A stretch of 64,000 nt of DNA from Hermatobates lingyangjiaoensis (Eukaryota > Arthropoda > Insecta > Hemiptera > Hermatobatidae): assembly GCA_026182355.1 (NCBI GenBank), contig JAPFBL010000555.1:258501-322500 (forward strand). Reading direction: 5' to 3'. Shown here in pieces: positions 22,000 through 35,618 of this stretch. Each line of letters opens with the position of its first letter. Position 1 is the first letter of the stretch. Both the position numbers and the translations under genes were made by a program. Under the pieces are notes generated by a model. It ran no database searches. It was given only the letters and a program-made list of their open reading frames with translations, and was not told the origin of the DNA.

Positions 22000-24438
22000 C
22001 TACGTTTCCTGCATGCAGTTTTATATTCTTGAGAAGCTCGTGGTCTGGTTGTTCAGGTTCGGCTTCTTTTCTTATGCACAGCGCTTCCAGAATGTGTAGC
22101 CTTCTCAGGTCATTTATTGATAAAGTAATGTGATATTTTTATTCAATCTTCCCTGGTTAGCTTGAGGCTATGGTGCTCTGCGTATGTTCTTTCGGGGCAC
22201 CTGCAGTCAGGTGCTTTGTTCATCTCCTGGATAATGTTGTTGCTGTAGTACCAATGTAGCATGATTTAAGGAACTCACAGTTTCCTATGGTACAATTGTA
22301 TTGGTATACCACATTGGTCTTTTGCAAGAGTGGTTTTTGCAGTAAATTATTCTTGACTATTAAGTGTGTTGTGCAAAAACTTCTATAGTAAATTCTAATC
22401 TTCAGTTGGTCTCCAGAATTGTTGCACTTCGTATTGTTTTTAATAATGGTCTTCAGTATTCTTTCATCGGTTTTGTAATGATTGGAAAATTGGTTTCTAT
22501 AGTAGACCGTTTGTATTGTACCTTGGGTGTGTGGCTGGTCCTTCGGGTGTTTGAATCTGGTATATATTTGTTGTGTAAGAGATTGTCAAAAGTACCTATT
22601 GCTGTATCCATTGTTAATTAAAACTTGTTTTATCCTTTCTATTGCAATATTAAAAAGAAACAATTTGAAGAAGTTTTGAAAGCTCGATGTATGAGTGCTC
22701 GTACTGTTCCATCTTTATACCTGTTAGGGCATTCACTCCGAGCGTTCAAATAGATTCCACCTTTGTAGGTTTTACGTAAACTGATGTTGTATAGTGATCA
22801 ATGTTTTCATTAATAGTGACATCCAGGAGTTGATTGTTTTTTCCGTACAGAGTTCTATTGTGAATTGAGGACAGAGATTGCTTCGAATGCATTTCTTAAG
22901 GTGTCGATGTGTTCTAAATTTGTGGCACAATAAAACAGTCGTCGACATATCTACAATACATGTTTGGTTTGCTTATCGATTCTTGTGCAAGCACTAAATT
23001 CTCAATATGGCACATATAGAAGTTGGCGAAAGTAACACCTAATGGTTGAGCCATTTGCCACTCCATCAATTTGATAATACAAAGTACCATCTATATGGTT
23101 GAATGGATTTTTGGTCGTACAGGATCGCAACAGATTTTCCAGATGATTCTTTTGAACGGGGAGGGGGTAGGCTGGGGTGTTTTATAGGCAGATTCACATA
23201 TGATACTGATAGTCTCTTCAACCGCACATTAGTAAACAAGGATTCACGTCCAGTGAAGCCATTGTTCCTTGAGGTTTAGTTACACGCAAAATTTCTAAGA
23301 ATCATCTGTTGACCTAAGTAGATATTTGGCTGGCAGATATGGAGTTATGTATTTATTCAACGTTTTAGCTGTATTGTAAGTGGTGTGCATACCTGAGAAA
23401 TGATGGGTCTTAAGGGGTTACCTGTCTTGTGATTTTTCACGTTTCCGTAGATGTTAACCTGGGTTGAACTCACCTATTACAGGTTTTAGAACTTGTTCAC
23501 CACTGTCCTTATTGGCTTCCTTAATTAGTTTATTCAATTCTATTTTTAAATTTGCTGGTTGGATTTTTTGTATTTTTTTAAACTTGCTACTGTCTTGTAG
23601 TATAACATCCAACTTTTGCTTGTATTCTGATCTGTCCTTATAATGAATTGGTTAGCTTTATCAGCTTTTCTTATGATTATTTCTTGATTGTTTCTCAGCC
23701 GTTTAGCAGCTTCTTTGAGGTTCTTCGTAAGTATCAAACTGTTGCCGAAATCTCTTGTCTTGGATGCTTCAAATTTCAGTTGATCTTGTAAATCGGGATT
23801 AATGGTAATAAAGTTTTGGTCTTGAAGTTTCAATAATGAATCATATAATAACTCAAGCTCTGTCCTTTTTTTCAATTTGTCAAATTTACTTTTAATGTGG
23901 CACTTTGTTCCTAGGTTTTAAAGTTCTATTTCATCTTCGGCGAGTTTATGTTTTGACAGGTTGATATAGGCTTCTCGTTTACCTGGCAAGCAGATTCGTC
24001 CTCCATACAGCTTATTTAACTTTCTCAAAGTCCTGCTACTTGTTACCTCATACTCTTGATTATTAATCTCTTCAATACGTTTGTATAGCTCCTCCTTTTA
24101 GAGGGATGTTGTCCGTCCATTCATCCAATTCCCTTTCGCATATAGATATTTCTTTATCACACTGTAATAATATTCTTTCTTGTTTTTCAATCTCAAATTT
24201 TTGTAGATTTCTTCTGTATTGAATAGTAATATTTTCTCTTCTCGGACTGCTGGGTCATAAGTACGAATATTTGTGTATTTTGGGAGCAGACCTTCAATCA
24301 AAATGTTTTATTAAAAATTATGCCATTTTTAACTTTTGTTCTTTTCCGAGTTAATTTTTCAAGTTTTCTCACTATGGATTTCCACCTTTCTGGTAAAAAA
24401 TAAAGTAATTCACCAAAAGATTTATTCTTGACTTCCAT
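22000..24438 (-). pseudogene. PLE unit 2, frameshifted
   Basis: A complete-length unit (ATG 24438, stop 22000) whose frame is interrupted repeatedly. The longest clean stretches are 109 residues at 23546-23875 (KKRTELELLYDSLLKLQDQN onward) and the N-terminal segment at 24098-24301. Most differences from the intact plus-strand copy are single-base losses or gains. It is repeated at 38362-40800. Confidence 0.85.
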
Positions 24439-24738
24439 TTTATTAACTAACAAGTTTAAACTATAACAAACAAATTAACCTTACATACAAATTACATACG
24501 ACGTTTCGGTCAGCTCTGACCATCTTCAGGCACTAATAACAATTCATAACAGAACTCAAATACAAAAATAAGAACTATCTAAATTATTAACACAATTATT
24601 AACATCCTAACAGAATAAGAAATATCTACATGAATTGAGTGGGAGGAGGTTATACAGGTTATAACGGTCCTCAGGGTTGCTATTAATTAAAAGTACTAAC
24701 GAATTTGAAAATAATCAGGGATTGAACTTAATATTATC

Positions 24739-27175
24739 CTACGTTCCTGCATGCAGTTCAGTTTTAATATTCTTGAGAAGCTCGTGGTCTGGTTGTTCAG
24801 GTTCGGCTTCTTTTTCTTTATGCACAGCGATTCCAGAATGTGTAGCCTTCTCAGGTCATTTTCTTGATAAAGTAATGTGATATTTTTATTCAATTCTTCC
24901 CTGGTTAGCTTGAGGCTATGGGTGCTCTGCGTATGTTCTTTCGGGGCACCTGCAGTCAGGTGCATGTTAATCTCCTGGATAATGTTGTTGCTGTAGAACC
25001 AATGTAGCATGATTTAGGAACTCACAGTTTCCTATGGTACAATTGTATTGGTATACCACATTGGTCTTTTGCAAGAGTGGTTTTTGCAGTAAATTATTCT
25101 TGACTATTAAGTGTGTTGTGCAAAAACTTCTATAGTAAATTCTAATCTTCAGTTGGTCTCCAGAATTGTTGCACTTCGTATTGTTTTTAATAATGGTCTT
25201 CAGTATTCTTTCATCGGTTTTGTAATGATTGGAAAATTGGTTTCTATAGTAGACCGTTTGTATTGTACCTTGGGTGTGTGGCTGGTCCTTCGGTGTTTGA
25301 ATCTGGAAATATATTTGTGTAAGAGATTGTCAAAGTACCTATTGCTGTATCCATTGTTAATTAAAACTTGTTTTATCCTTTCTATTGCAATATTAAAAAG
25401 AAACCAATTTGAAGAAGTTTGAAAGCTCGATGTATGAGTGCTCGTACTTTCCATCTTTATACCTGTTAGGGCATTCACTCCGAGCGTTCAAATAGATTCC
25501 ACCTTTTGTAGGTTTTACGTAAACTGATGTTGTATAGTGATCAATGTTTTCATTAATAGTGACATCCAGGAAGTTTGATTGTTTTTTCCGTACAGAGTCT
25601 ATTGTGAACTTGAGGACAGAGATTGCTTCGAATGCATTTCTTAAGGTGTCGGATGTGTTCTAAATTTGTGGCCACATAAAACAGTCGTCGACATATCTAC
25701 AATACATGTTGGGTTTGCTTATCGATTCTTGTGCAAGCACTAAATTCTCAATATGGCACATATAGAAGTTGGCGAAAGTAACACCTAATGGTGAGCCCAT
25801 TGCCACTCCATCAATTTGATAATTACAAAGTACCATCTATATGGTTGATGGATTTTTGGTCGTACAGGATCGCAACAGATTTTCCAAGGTGATTCTTTTG
25901 AACGGGGGAGGGTAGGCTGGGGTGATTATAGGCAGATTCACATATGATACTGATAGTCTCTTCAACCGGCACATTAGTAAACAAGGATTCCACGTCCAGT
26001 GAAGCCATTGTTCCTTGAGGTTTAGTTACACGCAAAATTTTAAGAATTCATCTGTTGACCTAAGTAGATATTTGGCTGGCAGATATGGAGTTATGATATT
26101 ATTCAACGTTTAGCTGTATTGTAAGTGGGTGTGCATACCTGAGAAATGATGGGTCTTAAGGGGTTACCTGTCTTGTGATTTTTCACGTTTCCGTAGATGT
26201 AACCTGGGTTGAACTCACCTATTACAGGTTTTAGAACTTGTTCACCACTGTCCTTATTGGCTTCCTTAATTAGTTTATTCAATTCTATTTTTAATTTGCT
26301 GGTTGGATTTTTTGATATTTTTTTAAAACTTGCTACTGTCTTGTAGTATAACATCCAACTTTTGCTTGTATTCTGATCTGTCCATTATAATGAATTGGTT
26401 AGCTTTATCAGCTTTTCTTATGATTATTTCTTGATTGTTTCTCAGCCGTTTAGCAGCTTCTTTGAGGTTCTTCGTAGTATCAAACTGTTGCCGAAATCTC
26501 TTGTCTTGGATGCTTCAAATTTCAGTTGATCTTGTAAATCGGATTAATGGTAATAAAGTTTTGGTCTTGAAGTTTCAATAATGAATCATATAATAACTCA
26601 AGCTCTGTCTTTTTTTCAATTTGTCAAATTTACTTTTAATGTGGCACTTTGTTCCTAGTTTAAAAGTTCTATTTCATCTTCGGCGAGGTTTATGTTTGAC
26701 AGGTTGATATAGGCTTCTCGTTTACCTGGCAAGCAGATTCGTCCTCCAATACAGCTTATTTAACTTTCTCAAAGTCCTGCTACTTGTTACCTCATACTCT
26801 TGATTATTAATCTCTTCAATACGTTTGTATAGCTCCTCCTTTAGAGGGATGTTGTCCGTCCATTCATCCAATTCCCTTTCGCATATAGATATTTCTTATC
26901 ACACTGTATAATATTCTTTCTTGTTTTTCAATCTCAAATTTTTGTAGATTTCTCTGTATTGAATAGTAATTTTCTCTTCTCGGACTGCTGGGTCATAAGT
27001 ACGAATATTTGTGTATTTTGGAGCAGACCTTCAATCAAACATGTTTTATTAAAAAATTATGCCAATTTTAACTTTGTTCTTTCCGAGTTAATTTTTCAAG
27101 TTTTCTCACTATGGATTTCCACCTTTCTGGTAAAAAATAAAGTAATTCACCAAAAGATTTATTCTTGACTTCCAT
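24739..27175 (-). pseudogene. PLE unit 3, frameshifted
   Basis: A full-length unit with ATG at 27175 and stop at 24739. It retains the C-terminal block with LTREELNKNITLLYQENDLR (24696-25010) and the motif A region near 25940-26010, in different frames. The boundary of the large direct repeat (25218) falls inside this unit, so only its 3' third is repeated, at 41101-41580. Confidence 0.85.
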
Positions 27176-27465
27176 TTTTTAACTAACAAGTTTTAACTAT
27201 ACAAACAAATTAACCTTACATACAAATTACATACGACGTTTCGGTCAGCTCTGACCATCTTCAGGCACTAATAACAATTCATAACAGAACTCAAATACAA
27301 AATAAGAACTATCTAAATTATTAACACAATTATAACATCCTAACAGAAAAGAAATATCTACATGAATTGAGTGGGAGGTTATACAGGTTATAACGGTCCT
27401 CAGGGTTGCTATTAATTAAAAGTACTAACGAATTTGAAAATAATCAGGGATTGAACTTAATTATC

Positions 27466-29897
27466 CTACGTTCCTGCATGCAGTTTTAATATTCTTGAGA
27501 GCTCGTGGTCTGGTTGTTCAGGTTCGGCTTCTTTCTCTTATGCACAGCGCTTCCAGAATGTGTAGCCTTCTCAGGTCATTTTCTTGATAAAGTAATGTGA
27601 TATTTTTTTCAATTCTTCCCTGGTTAGCTGAGGCTATGGGTGCTCTGCGTATGTTCTTTCGGGGCACCTGCAGTCAGGTGCATTGTTAATCTCCTGGATA
27701 ATGTTGTTGCTGTAGAACCAATGTAGCATGATTTAAGGAACTCACAGTTTCCTATGGTACAATTGTATTGGTATACCACATTGGTCTTTTGCAAGAGTGG
27801 TTTTTGCAGTAAATTATTCTTGACTATTAAGTGTGTTGTGCAAAAACTTCTATAGTAAATTCTAATCTTCAGTTGGTCTCCAGAATTGTTGCACTTCGTA
27901 TTGTTTTAATAATGGTCTTCAGTATTCTTTCATCGGTTTTGTAATGATTGGAAAATTGGTTTCTATAGTAGACCGTTTGTATTGTACCTTGGGTTTGTGG
28001 CTGGTCCTTCGGGTGTTTGAATCTGGAATATATTTGTGTAAGAGATTGTCAAAGTACCTATTGCTGTATCCATTGTTAATTAAAAACTTGTTTTTCCTTT
28101 CTATTGCAATATTAAAAAGAAACCAATTTGAAGAAGTTTTGAAAGCTCGATGTATGAGTGCTCGTACTGTTCCATCTTTATACCTGTTAGGGCATTCACT
28201 CCGAGCGTTCAAATAGATTCCACCTTTTGTAGGTTTTACGTAAACTGATGTTGTATAGTGATCAATGTTTTCATTAATAGTGACATCCAGGAAGTTGATT
28301 GTTTTTTCCGTACAGAGTTCTATTGTGAACTTGAGGACAGAGATTGCTTCGAATGCATTTCTTAAGGTGTCGATGTGTTCTAAATTTGTGGCCACAATAA
28401 AACAGTCGTCGACATATCTACAATACATGTTTGGTTTGCTTATCGATTCTTGTGCAAGCACTAAATTCTCAATATGGCACATATAGAAGTTGGCGAAAGT
28501 AACACCTAATGGTGAGCCCATTGCCACTCCATCAATTTGATAATACAATAGTACCATCTATATGGTTGAATGGATTTTTGGTCGTACAGGATCGCAACAG
28601 ATTTTCCAAGGTGATTCTTTTGAACGGGGGAGGGGGTAGGCTGGGGTGATTATAGGCAGATTCACATATGATACTGATAGTCTCTTCAACCGGCACATTA
28701 GTAAACAAGGATTCCACGTCCAGTGAAGCCATTGTTCCTTGAGGTTTAGTTACACGCAAAATTTCTAAGAATTCATCTGTTGACCTAAGTAGATATTTGG
28801 CTGGCAGATATGGAGTTATGATATTATTCAACGTTTTAGCTGTATTGTAAGTGGGTGTGCATACCTGAGAAATGATGGGTCTTAAGGGGTTACCTGTCTT
28901 GTGATTTTTCACGTTTCCGTAGATGTAACCTGGGTTGAACTCACCTATTACAGGTTTTAGAACTTGTTCACCACTGTCCTTATTGGCTTCCTTAATTAGT
29001 TTATTCAATTCTATTTTTTAATTTGTGGTTGGATTTTTTGATATTTTTTAAACTTGCTACTGTCTTGTAGTATAACATCCAACTTTTGCTTGTATTCTGA
29101 TCTGTCCATTATAATGAATTGGTTAGCTTTATCAGCTTTTCTTATATTATTTCTTGATTGTTTCTCAGCCGTTTAGCAGCTTCTTTGAGGTTCTTCGTAA
29201 GTATCAAACTGTTGCCGAAATCTCTTGTCTTGGATGCTTCAATTTTCAGTTGATCTTGTAAATCGGGATTAATGGTAATAAAGTTTTGGTCTTGAAGTTT
29301 CAATAATGAATCATATAATAACTCAAGCTCTGTCCTTTTTTTCATTTGTCAAATTACTTTAATGTGGCACTTTGTTCCTAGGGTTTAAAGTTCTATTTCA
29401 TCTTCGGCGAGTTTATGTTTTGACAGGTTGATATAGGCTTCTCGTTACCTGGCAAGCAGATTCGTCCTCCATACAGCTTATTTAACTTTCTCAAAGTCCT
29501 GCTACTTGTTACCTCATACTCTTGATTATTAATCTCTTCAATACGTTTGTATAGCTCCTCCTTTAGAGGGATGTTGTCCGTCCATTCATCCAATTCCTTT
29601 CGCATATAGATATTTCTTTATCACACTGTAATAATATTCTTTCTTGTTTTTCAATCTCAAATTTTTGTAGATTTCTTCTGTATTGAATAGTAATTTCTCT
29701 TCTCGGACTGCTGGGTCATAAGTACGAATATTTGTGTATTTTGGGAGCAGACTTCAATCAAATGTTTTATTAAAAAATTATCCAATTTTAACTTTTGTTC
29801 TTTTCCGAGTTAATTTTTCAAGTTTTCTCACTATGGATTTCCACCTTTCTGGTAAAAAATAAAGTAATTCACCAAAAGATTTATTCTTGACTTCCAT
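27466..29897 (-). pseudogene. PLE unit 4, frameshifted
   Basis: ATG at 29897, stop at 27466. Two long clean stretches survive. One is 158 residues (28532-29008) from the KLIKEANKDSGEQVLKPVIG region through motif A. The other is 212 residues (27919-28557) with GVAMGSPLGVTFANFYMC, the RT catalytic YVDD and the FLDV motif. A 1-bp insertion near 28550 separates them. Confidence 0.88.
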
Positions 29898-30194
29898 TTT
29901 ATTAACTAACAAGTTTTAACTATAACAAACAAATTAACCTTACATACAAATTACATACGACGTTTCGGTCAGCTCTGACCATCTTCAGGCACTAATAACA
30001 ATTCATAACAGAACTCAAATACAAAAATAAGAACTATCTAAATTATTAACACAATTATTAACATCCTAACAGAATAAGAAATATCTACATGAATTGAGTG
30101 GGAGGTTATACAGGTTATAACGGTCCTCAGGGTTGCTATTAATTAAAAGTACTAACGAATTTGAAAATAATCAGGGATTGAACTTAATATTATC

Positions 30195-32629
30195 CTACGT
30201 TCCTGCATGCAGTTTTAATATTCTTGAGAAGCTCGTGGTCTGGTTGTTCAGGTTCGGCTTCTTTTCTCTTATGCACAGCGCTTCCAGAATGTGTAGCCTT
30301 CTCAGGTCATTTTCTTGATAAAGTAATGTGATATTTTTATTCAATTCTTCCCTGGTTAGCTTGAGGCTATGGGGTGCTCTGCGTATGTTCTTTCGGGGCA
30401 CCTGCAGTCAGGTGCATTGTTAATCTCCTGGATAATGTTGTTGCTGTAGAACCAATGTAGCATGATTTAAGGAACTCACAGTTTCCTATGGTACAATTGT
30501 ATGGTATACCACATTGGTCTTTTGCAAGAGTGGTTTTTGCAGTAAATTATTCTTGACTATTAAGTGGTTGTGCAAAAACTTCTATAGTAAATTCTAATCT
30601 TCAGTTGGTCTCCAGAATTGTTGCACTTCGTATTGTTTTTAATAATGGTCTTCAGTATTCTTTCATCGGTTTTGTAATGATTGGAAAATTGGTTTCTATA
30701 GTAGACCGTTTGTATTGTACCTTGGTGTGTGGCTGTCCTCGGGTGTTTGAATCTGGAAATATATTTGTGTAAGAGATGTCAAAGTACCTATTGCTGTATC
30801 CATTGTTAATTAAAACTTGTTTTATCCTTTCTATTGCAATATTAAAAAGAAACCAATTTGAAGAAGTTTTGAAAGCTCGATGTATGAGTGCTCGTACTGT
30901 TCCATCTTTATACCTGTTAGGGCATTCACTCCGAGCGTTCAAATAGATTCCACTTTTGTAGGTTTTACGTAAACTGATGTTGTATAGTGATCAATGTTTT
31001 CATTAATAGTGACATCCAGGAAGTTGATTGTTTTTTCCGTACAGAGTTCTATTGTGAACTTGAGGACAGAGATTGCTTCGAATGCATTTCTTAAGGTGTC
31101 GATGTGTTCTAAATTTGTGGCCACAATAAAACAGTCGTCGACATATCTACAATACATGTTTGGTTTGCTTATCGATTCTTGTGCAAGCACTAAATTCTCA
31201 ATATGGCACATATAGAAGTTGGCGAAAGTAACACCTAATGGTGAGCCCATTGCCACTCCATCAATTTGATAATACAAAGTACCATCTATATGGTTGAATG
31301 GATTTTTGGTCGTACAGGATCGCAACAGATTTTCCAGGTGATTCTTTTGAACGGGGGAGGGGGTAGGCTGGGGTGATTATAGGCAGATTCACATATGATA
31401 CTGATAGTCTCTTCACCGGCACATTAGTAAACAAGGATTCCACGTCCAGTGAAGCCATTGTTCCTTGAGGTTTAGTTACACGCAAAATTTCTAAGAATTC
31501 ATCTGTTGACCTAAGTAGATATTTGGCTGGCAGATATGGAGTTATGATATTATTCAACGTTTTAGCTGTATTGTAAGTGGGTGTGCATACCTGAGAAATG
31601 ATGGGTCTTAAGGGGTTACCTGTCTTGTGATTTTTCACGTTTCCGTAGATGTAACCTGGGTTGAACTCACCTATTACAGGTTTTAGAACTTGTTCACCAC
31701 TGTCCTTATTGGCTTCCTTAATTAGTTTATTCAATTCTATTTTTAATTTGCTGGTGGATTTTTGATATTTTTTAAACTTGCTACTGTCTTGTAGTATAAC
31801 ATCCAACTTTTGCTTGTATTCTGATCTGTCCATTATAATGAATTGGTTAGCTTTATCAGCTTTTCTTATGATTATTTCTTGATTGTTTCTCAGCCGTTTA
31901 GCAGCTTCTTTGAGGTTCTTCGTAAGTATCAAACTGTTGCCGAAATCTCTTGTCTTGGATGCTTCAAATTTCAGTTGATCTTGTAAATCGGGATTAATGG
32001 TAATAAAGTTTTGGTCTTGAAGTTTCAATAATGAATCATATAATAACTCAAGCTCTGTCCTTTTTTTCAATTTGTCAAATTTACTTTTAATGTGGCACTT
32101 TGTTCCTAGGTTTAAAAGTTCTATTTCATCTTCGGCGAGTTTATGTTTTGACAGGTTGATATAGGCTTCTCGTTTACCTGGCAAGCAGATTCGTCCTCCA
32201 TACAGCTTATTTAACTTTCTCAAAGTCCTGCTACTTGTTACCTCATACTCTTGATTATTAATCTCTTCAATACGTTTGTATAGCTCCTCCTTTAGAGGGA
32301 TGTTGTCCGTCCATTCATCCAATTCCCTTTCGCATATAGATATTTCTTTATCACACTGTAATAATATTCTTTCTTGTTTTTCAATCTCAAATTTTTGTAG
32401 ATTTCTTCTGTATTGAATAGTAATTTTCTCTTCTCGGACTGCTGGGTCATAAGTACGAATATTTGTGTATTTTGGGAGCAGACCTTCAATCAAACATGTT
32501 TTAATTAAAAATTATGCCAATTTTAACTTTTGTTTTTTCCGAGTTAATTTTTCAAGTTTTCTCACTATGGATTTCCACCTTTCTGGTAAAAATAAAGTAA
32601 TTCACCAAAAGATTTATCTTGACTTCCAT
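30195..32629 (-). pseudogene. PLE unit 5, nearly intact
   Basis: The best-preserved minus-strand unit: ATG 32629, stop 30195, ~811 codons allowing for indels. A clean 410-residue frame (31261-32493) covers the N-terminal domain and the start of the RT. A 128-residue frame (30939-31325) carries the GSPLG motif and YVDD. Visible lesions include a lost A near 31414, a lost C near 30953, several losses at 30724-30778 and an extra G near 30372. Confidence 0.9.
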
Positions 32630-32926
32630 TTTATTAACTAACAAGTTTTAACTATAACAAACAAATTAACCTTACATACAAATTACATACGACGTTTCGG
32701 TCAGCTCTGACCATCTTCAGGCACTAATAACAATTCATAACAGAACTCAAATACAAAAATAAGAACTATCTAAATTATTAACACAATTATTAACATCCTA
32801 ACAGAATAAGAAATATCTACATGAATTGAGTGGGAGGTTATACAGGTTATAACGGTCCTCAGGGTTGCTATTAATTAAAAGTACTAACGAATTTGAAAAT
32901 AATCAGGGATTGAACTTAATATTATC

Positions 32927-33156
32927 CTACGTTCCTGCATGCAGTTTTAATATTCTTGAGAAGCTCGTGGTCTGGTTGTTCAGGTTCGGCTTCTTTTCTC
33001 TTATGCACAGCGCTTCCAGAATGTGTAGCCTTCTCAGGTCATTTTCTTGATAAAGTAATGTGATATTTTTATTCAATTCTTCCCTGGTTAGCTTGAGGCT
33101 ATGGGTGCTCTGCGTATGTTCTTTCGGGGCACCTGCAGTCAGGTGCATTGTTAATC
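32927..33156 (-). pseudogene. PLE unit 6, C-terminal fragment only
   Basis: Retains the last ~74 codons (HLTAGAPKEHTQSTHSLKLT through the ...LKLHAGT end), then is cut off at 33156 by the start of the second direct-repeat copy. Confidence 0.85.
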
Positions 33157-33717
33157 CTTTCAGAATGAACCATATAAGTCAAAAATTTTTACATTTCAAA
33201 ACACGTAAATAACAATCAATTGATCAAACCACAGCTAGGCGAATAGTCTTTTTACTTTCTCTTACTGTACTCCTTTGTTTCCCCAAACATCCCTCTCTGG
33301 ACATTTGTCCTTTCCTGCACTTTACACCCCTTTTAAGCCACCACTTTTCTCCCCCCCTCTTCTCAGCCCCTTAACAGATTTTTTTGCATCTAGTGTTTCA
33401 GTTGGGTTTTTGTCTCTGACTAAGACTGCTTGTACGGTTGAAGACCTTAGTTTTTTTTCCAATTTTAAATTGTGGTGTGTGATTATATATATATATATAT
33501 ATATATACCATGATAAACGAAAAACGGTCCGGCAGGACAAATAACAATTAAAATAAGCAGTGACACATATAAACAGAAACACAACAAAGACTACTTTTCA
33601 ATATTTCGACCGTAATGGCTGTCGTCCTCAGGAGAAGAAGTGAATTGACGGAGGGACGACGGTCGAAATATTGAAAAGTGAGTCTTTGTTGTGTTTCTGT
33701 TTATGTGTCACTGCTTA

Positions 33718-33751
<34 letters not shown>

Positions 33752-35618
33752 TAGTGTATTTCGGCAGCAAGTCCTCTTTCAAGCATATATTATTGAATTT
33801 GATTGCAGATTCTTCGTTCACGACTTTCTTACTTATAGCTTCTATTTTCCTTACAATTTTCTTTTGAGAAGGTGATAATTGCCAAAGCAAACTAGCAAAC
33901 GACATTCAGAAGGCTGGAAATAACCACTTCACTGGGGATAATAACTATATTTAATTAAACACTACACTAGATTAAACTAAGATAACAAGCTTTCGGCCCC
34001 ATGGGTCATCATCAGGTTCTTAAACTACTTATATTAACTAAATATACATATTACTGACTACTTTGGCGTTTAAATGCCAACTGAAAACTGCTTTCTGTCG
34101 AAGTGAAAGTTGGTGGTGAGGGTGGAGTAGGGGTGAGTGCAGGTCAACAAAAAACTTATGACCCTTCAACTCAACCGAACTCGGTCATCGCCCTCTTTTC
34201 TAACTAATTTAAAAATATTTTTTTTCTCAAAAGAAAATTGTAAGGAAAATAGAAGCTATAAGTAAGAAAGTCATGAACGCAGAATCTGCCATCAAATTCA
34301 ATATATATATATATATATTTTCAGTTCGAACTCCAAGTCAGTCGTTATCAGCCTTTGGAGCGATTCACTTCTTTTCCTGAAGACGAGGACATCGAAATAT
34401 AGTAGTGAGTTCAGTGGTTTCCTTTCTATGTGTTCTTTTTTAAATTCTAGTTTATATATATTATATATATATATATAGTTCAATATAAACAAAGAAACAT
34501 AGAGAAATCAGAAGAACACACTTACAGTCTCTAATTTTCGGTTTGAACCGTCTTCAGGAGAGATAAGAGAGGGAAACCAAGCGCACTGGATCAGAGACGG
34601 TTGGAGACCCACTCCAGTGGAGAGAGACAGAGGGTCTCCAACCGTCTCTGATCCAGTGCGCTTGGTTTCCCTCTCTTATCTCTCCTGAAGACGGTTCAAA
34701 CCAAAAATTAGAGACTGTAAGTGTGTTCTTCTGATTTCTCTATGTTTCTTTGTTTATATTGAACTATATTTGTCCGTTTTGGATCGTATTTCCAACGAAA
34801 AAAAGTATATATATATATATATATATATTCACTGAGAAAACGAAATACGATCCAAACTGGACACAATACGAGTTCGAGATTAACAAAGAGCAACACACAA
34901 AGTACGGAAACACACTTACAGACTCAAATTTTCGGGTAATCCGTCTTCAGGAGAAAAGAGAATGGGAGACCAAGCACGTTGTAGACGCAACGGCAAGTAA
35001 CGTCTTGGTTACTTGCCGTTGCGTCTACAACGTGCTTGGTCTCCATTCTCTTTTCTCCTGAAGACGGATTACCCGAAAAATTGAGTCTGTAAGTGTGTTT
35101 CCCTACTTTGTGTGTTGCTCTTTGTTAATCTCGAATTCATATATATATATATTATATTTGTGTATTTTGGGAGCAGACCTTCAATCAAACATGTTTTATT
35201 AAAATTATGCCAATTTTAACTTTTGTTCTTTTCCGAGTTAATTTTTAGTTTCTCACTATGGATTTCCACCTTTCTGGTAAAAAATAAAGTAATTCACCAA
35301 AAAGATTATTCTTGACTTCCATTTTATTAACTAACAAGTTTTACTATAACAAACAAATTAACCTTACATACAAATTACATACGACGTTTCGGTCAGCTCT
35401 GACCATCTTCAGGCACTAATAACAATTCATAACAGAACTCAAATACAAAAATAAGAACTATCTAAATTATTAACACAATTATTAACATCCTAACAGAATA
35501 AGAAATATCTACATGAATTGAGTGGGAGGTTTATACAGGTTATAACGGTCCTCAGGGTTGCTATTAATTAAAAGTACTAACGAATTTGAAATAATCAGGG
35601 ATTGAACTTAATATTATC

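Larger units (their letters stand above)
16797..25218 (+). repeat. Large direct repeat, copy 1 (~8.42 kb)
   Basis: Matches 33157-41580 at an offset of 16,362 bp. From about 17.9 kb onward the copies look identical wherever compared, including the same frame-breaking single-base indels in the PLE remnants. The first kilobase differs by microsatellite lengths and a few indels or substitutions. Together with the three extra PLE units at 25219-33156 this forms a tandem duplication of about 16.36 kb. A real recent duplication and an assembly artefact are both possible. Confidence 0.9.
25219..33156. other. PLE segment between the two direct-repeat copies
   Basis: Consists only of PLE sequence: the 5' two thirds of unit 3, units 4 and 5, and the 3' end of unit 6. 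At 33156 the PLE sequence (...GTGCATTGTTAATC) switches abruptly to the non-PLE start of the second direct-repeat copy. Confidence 0.8.
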
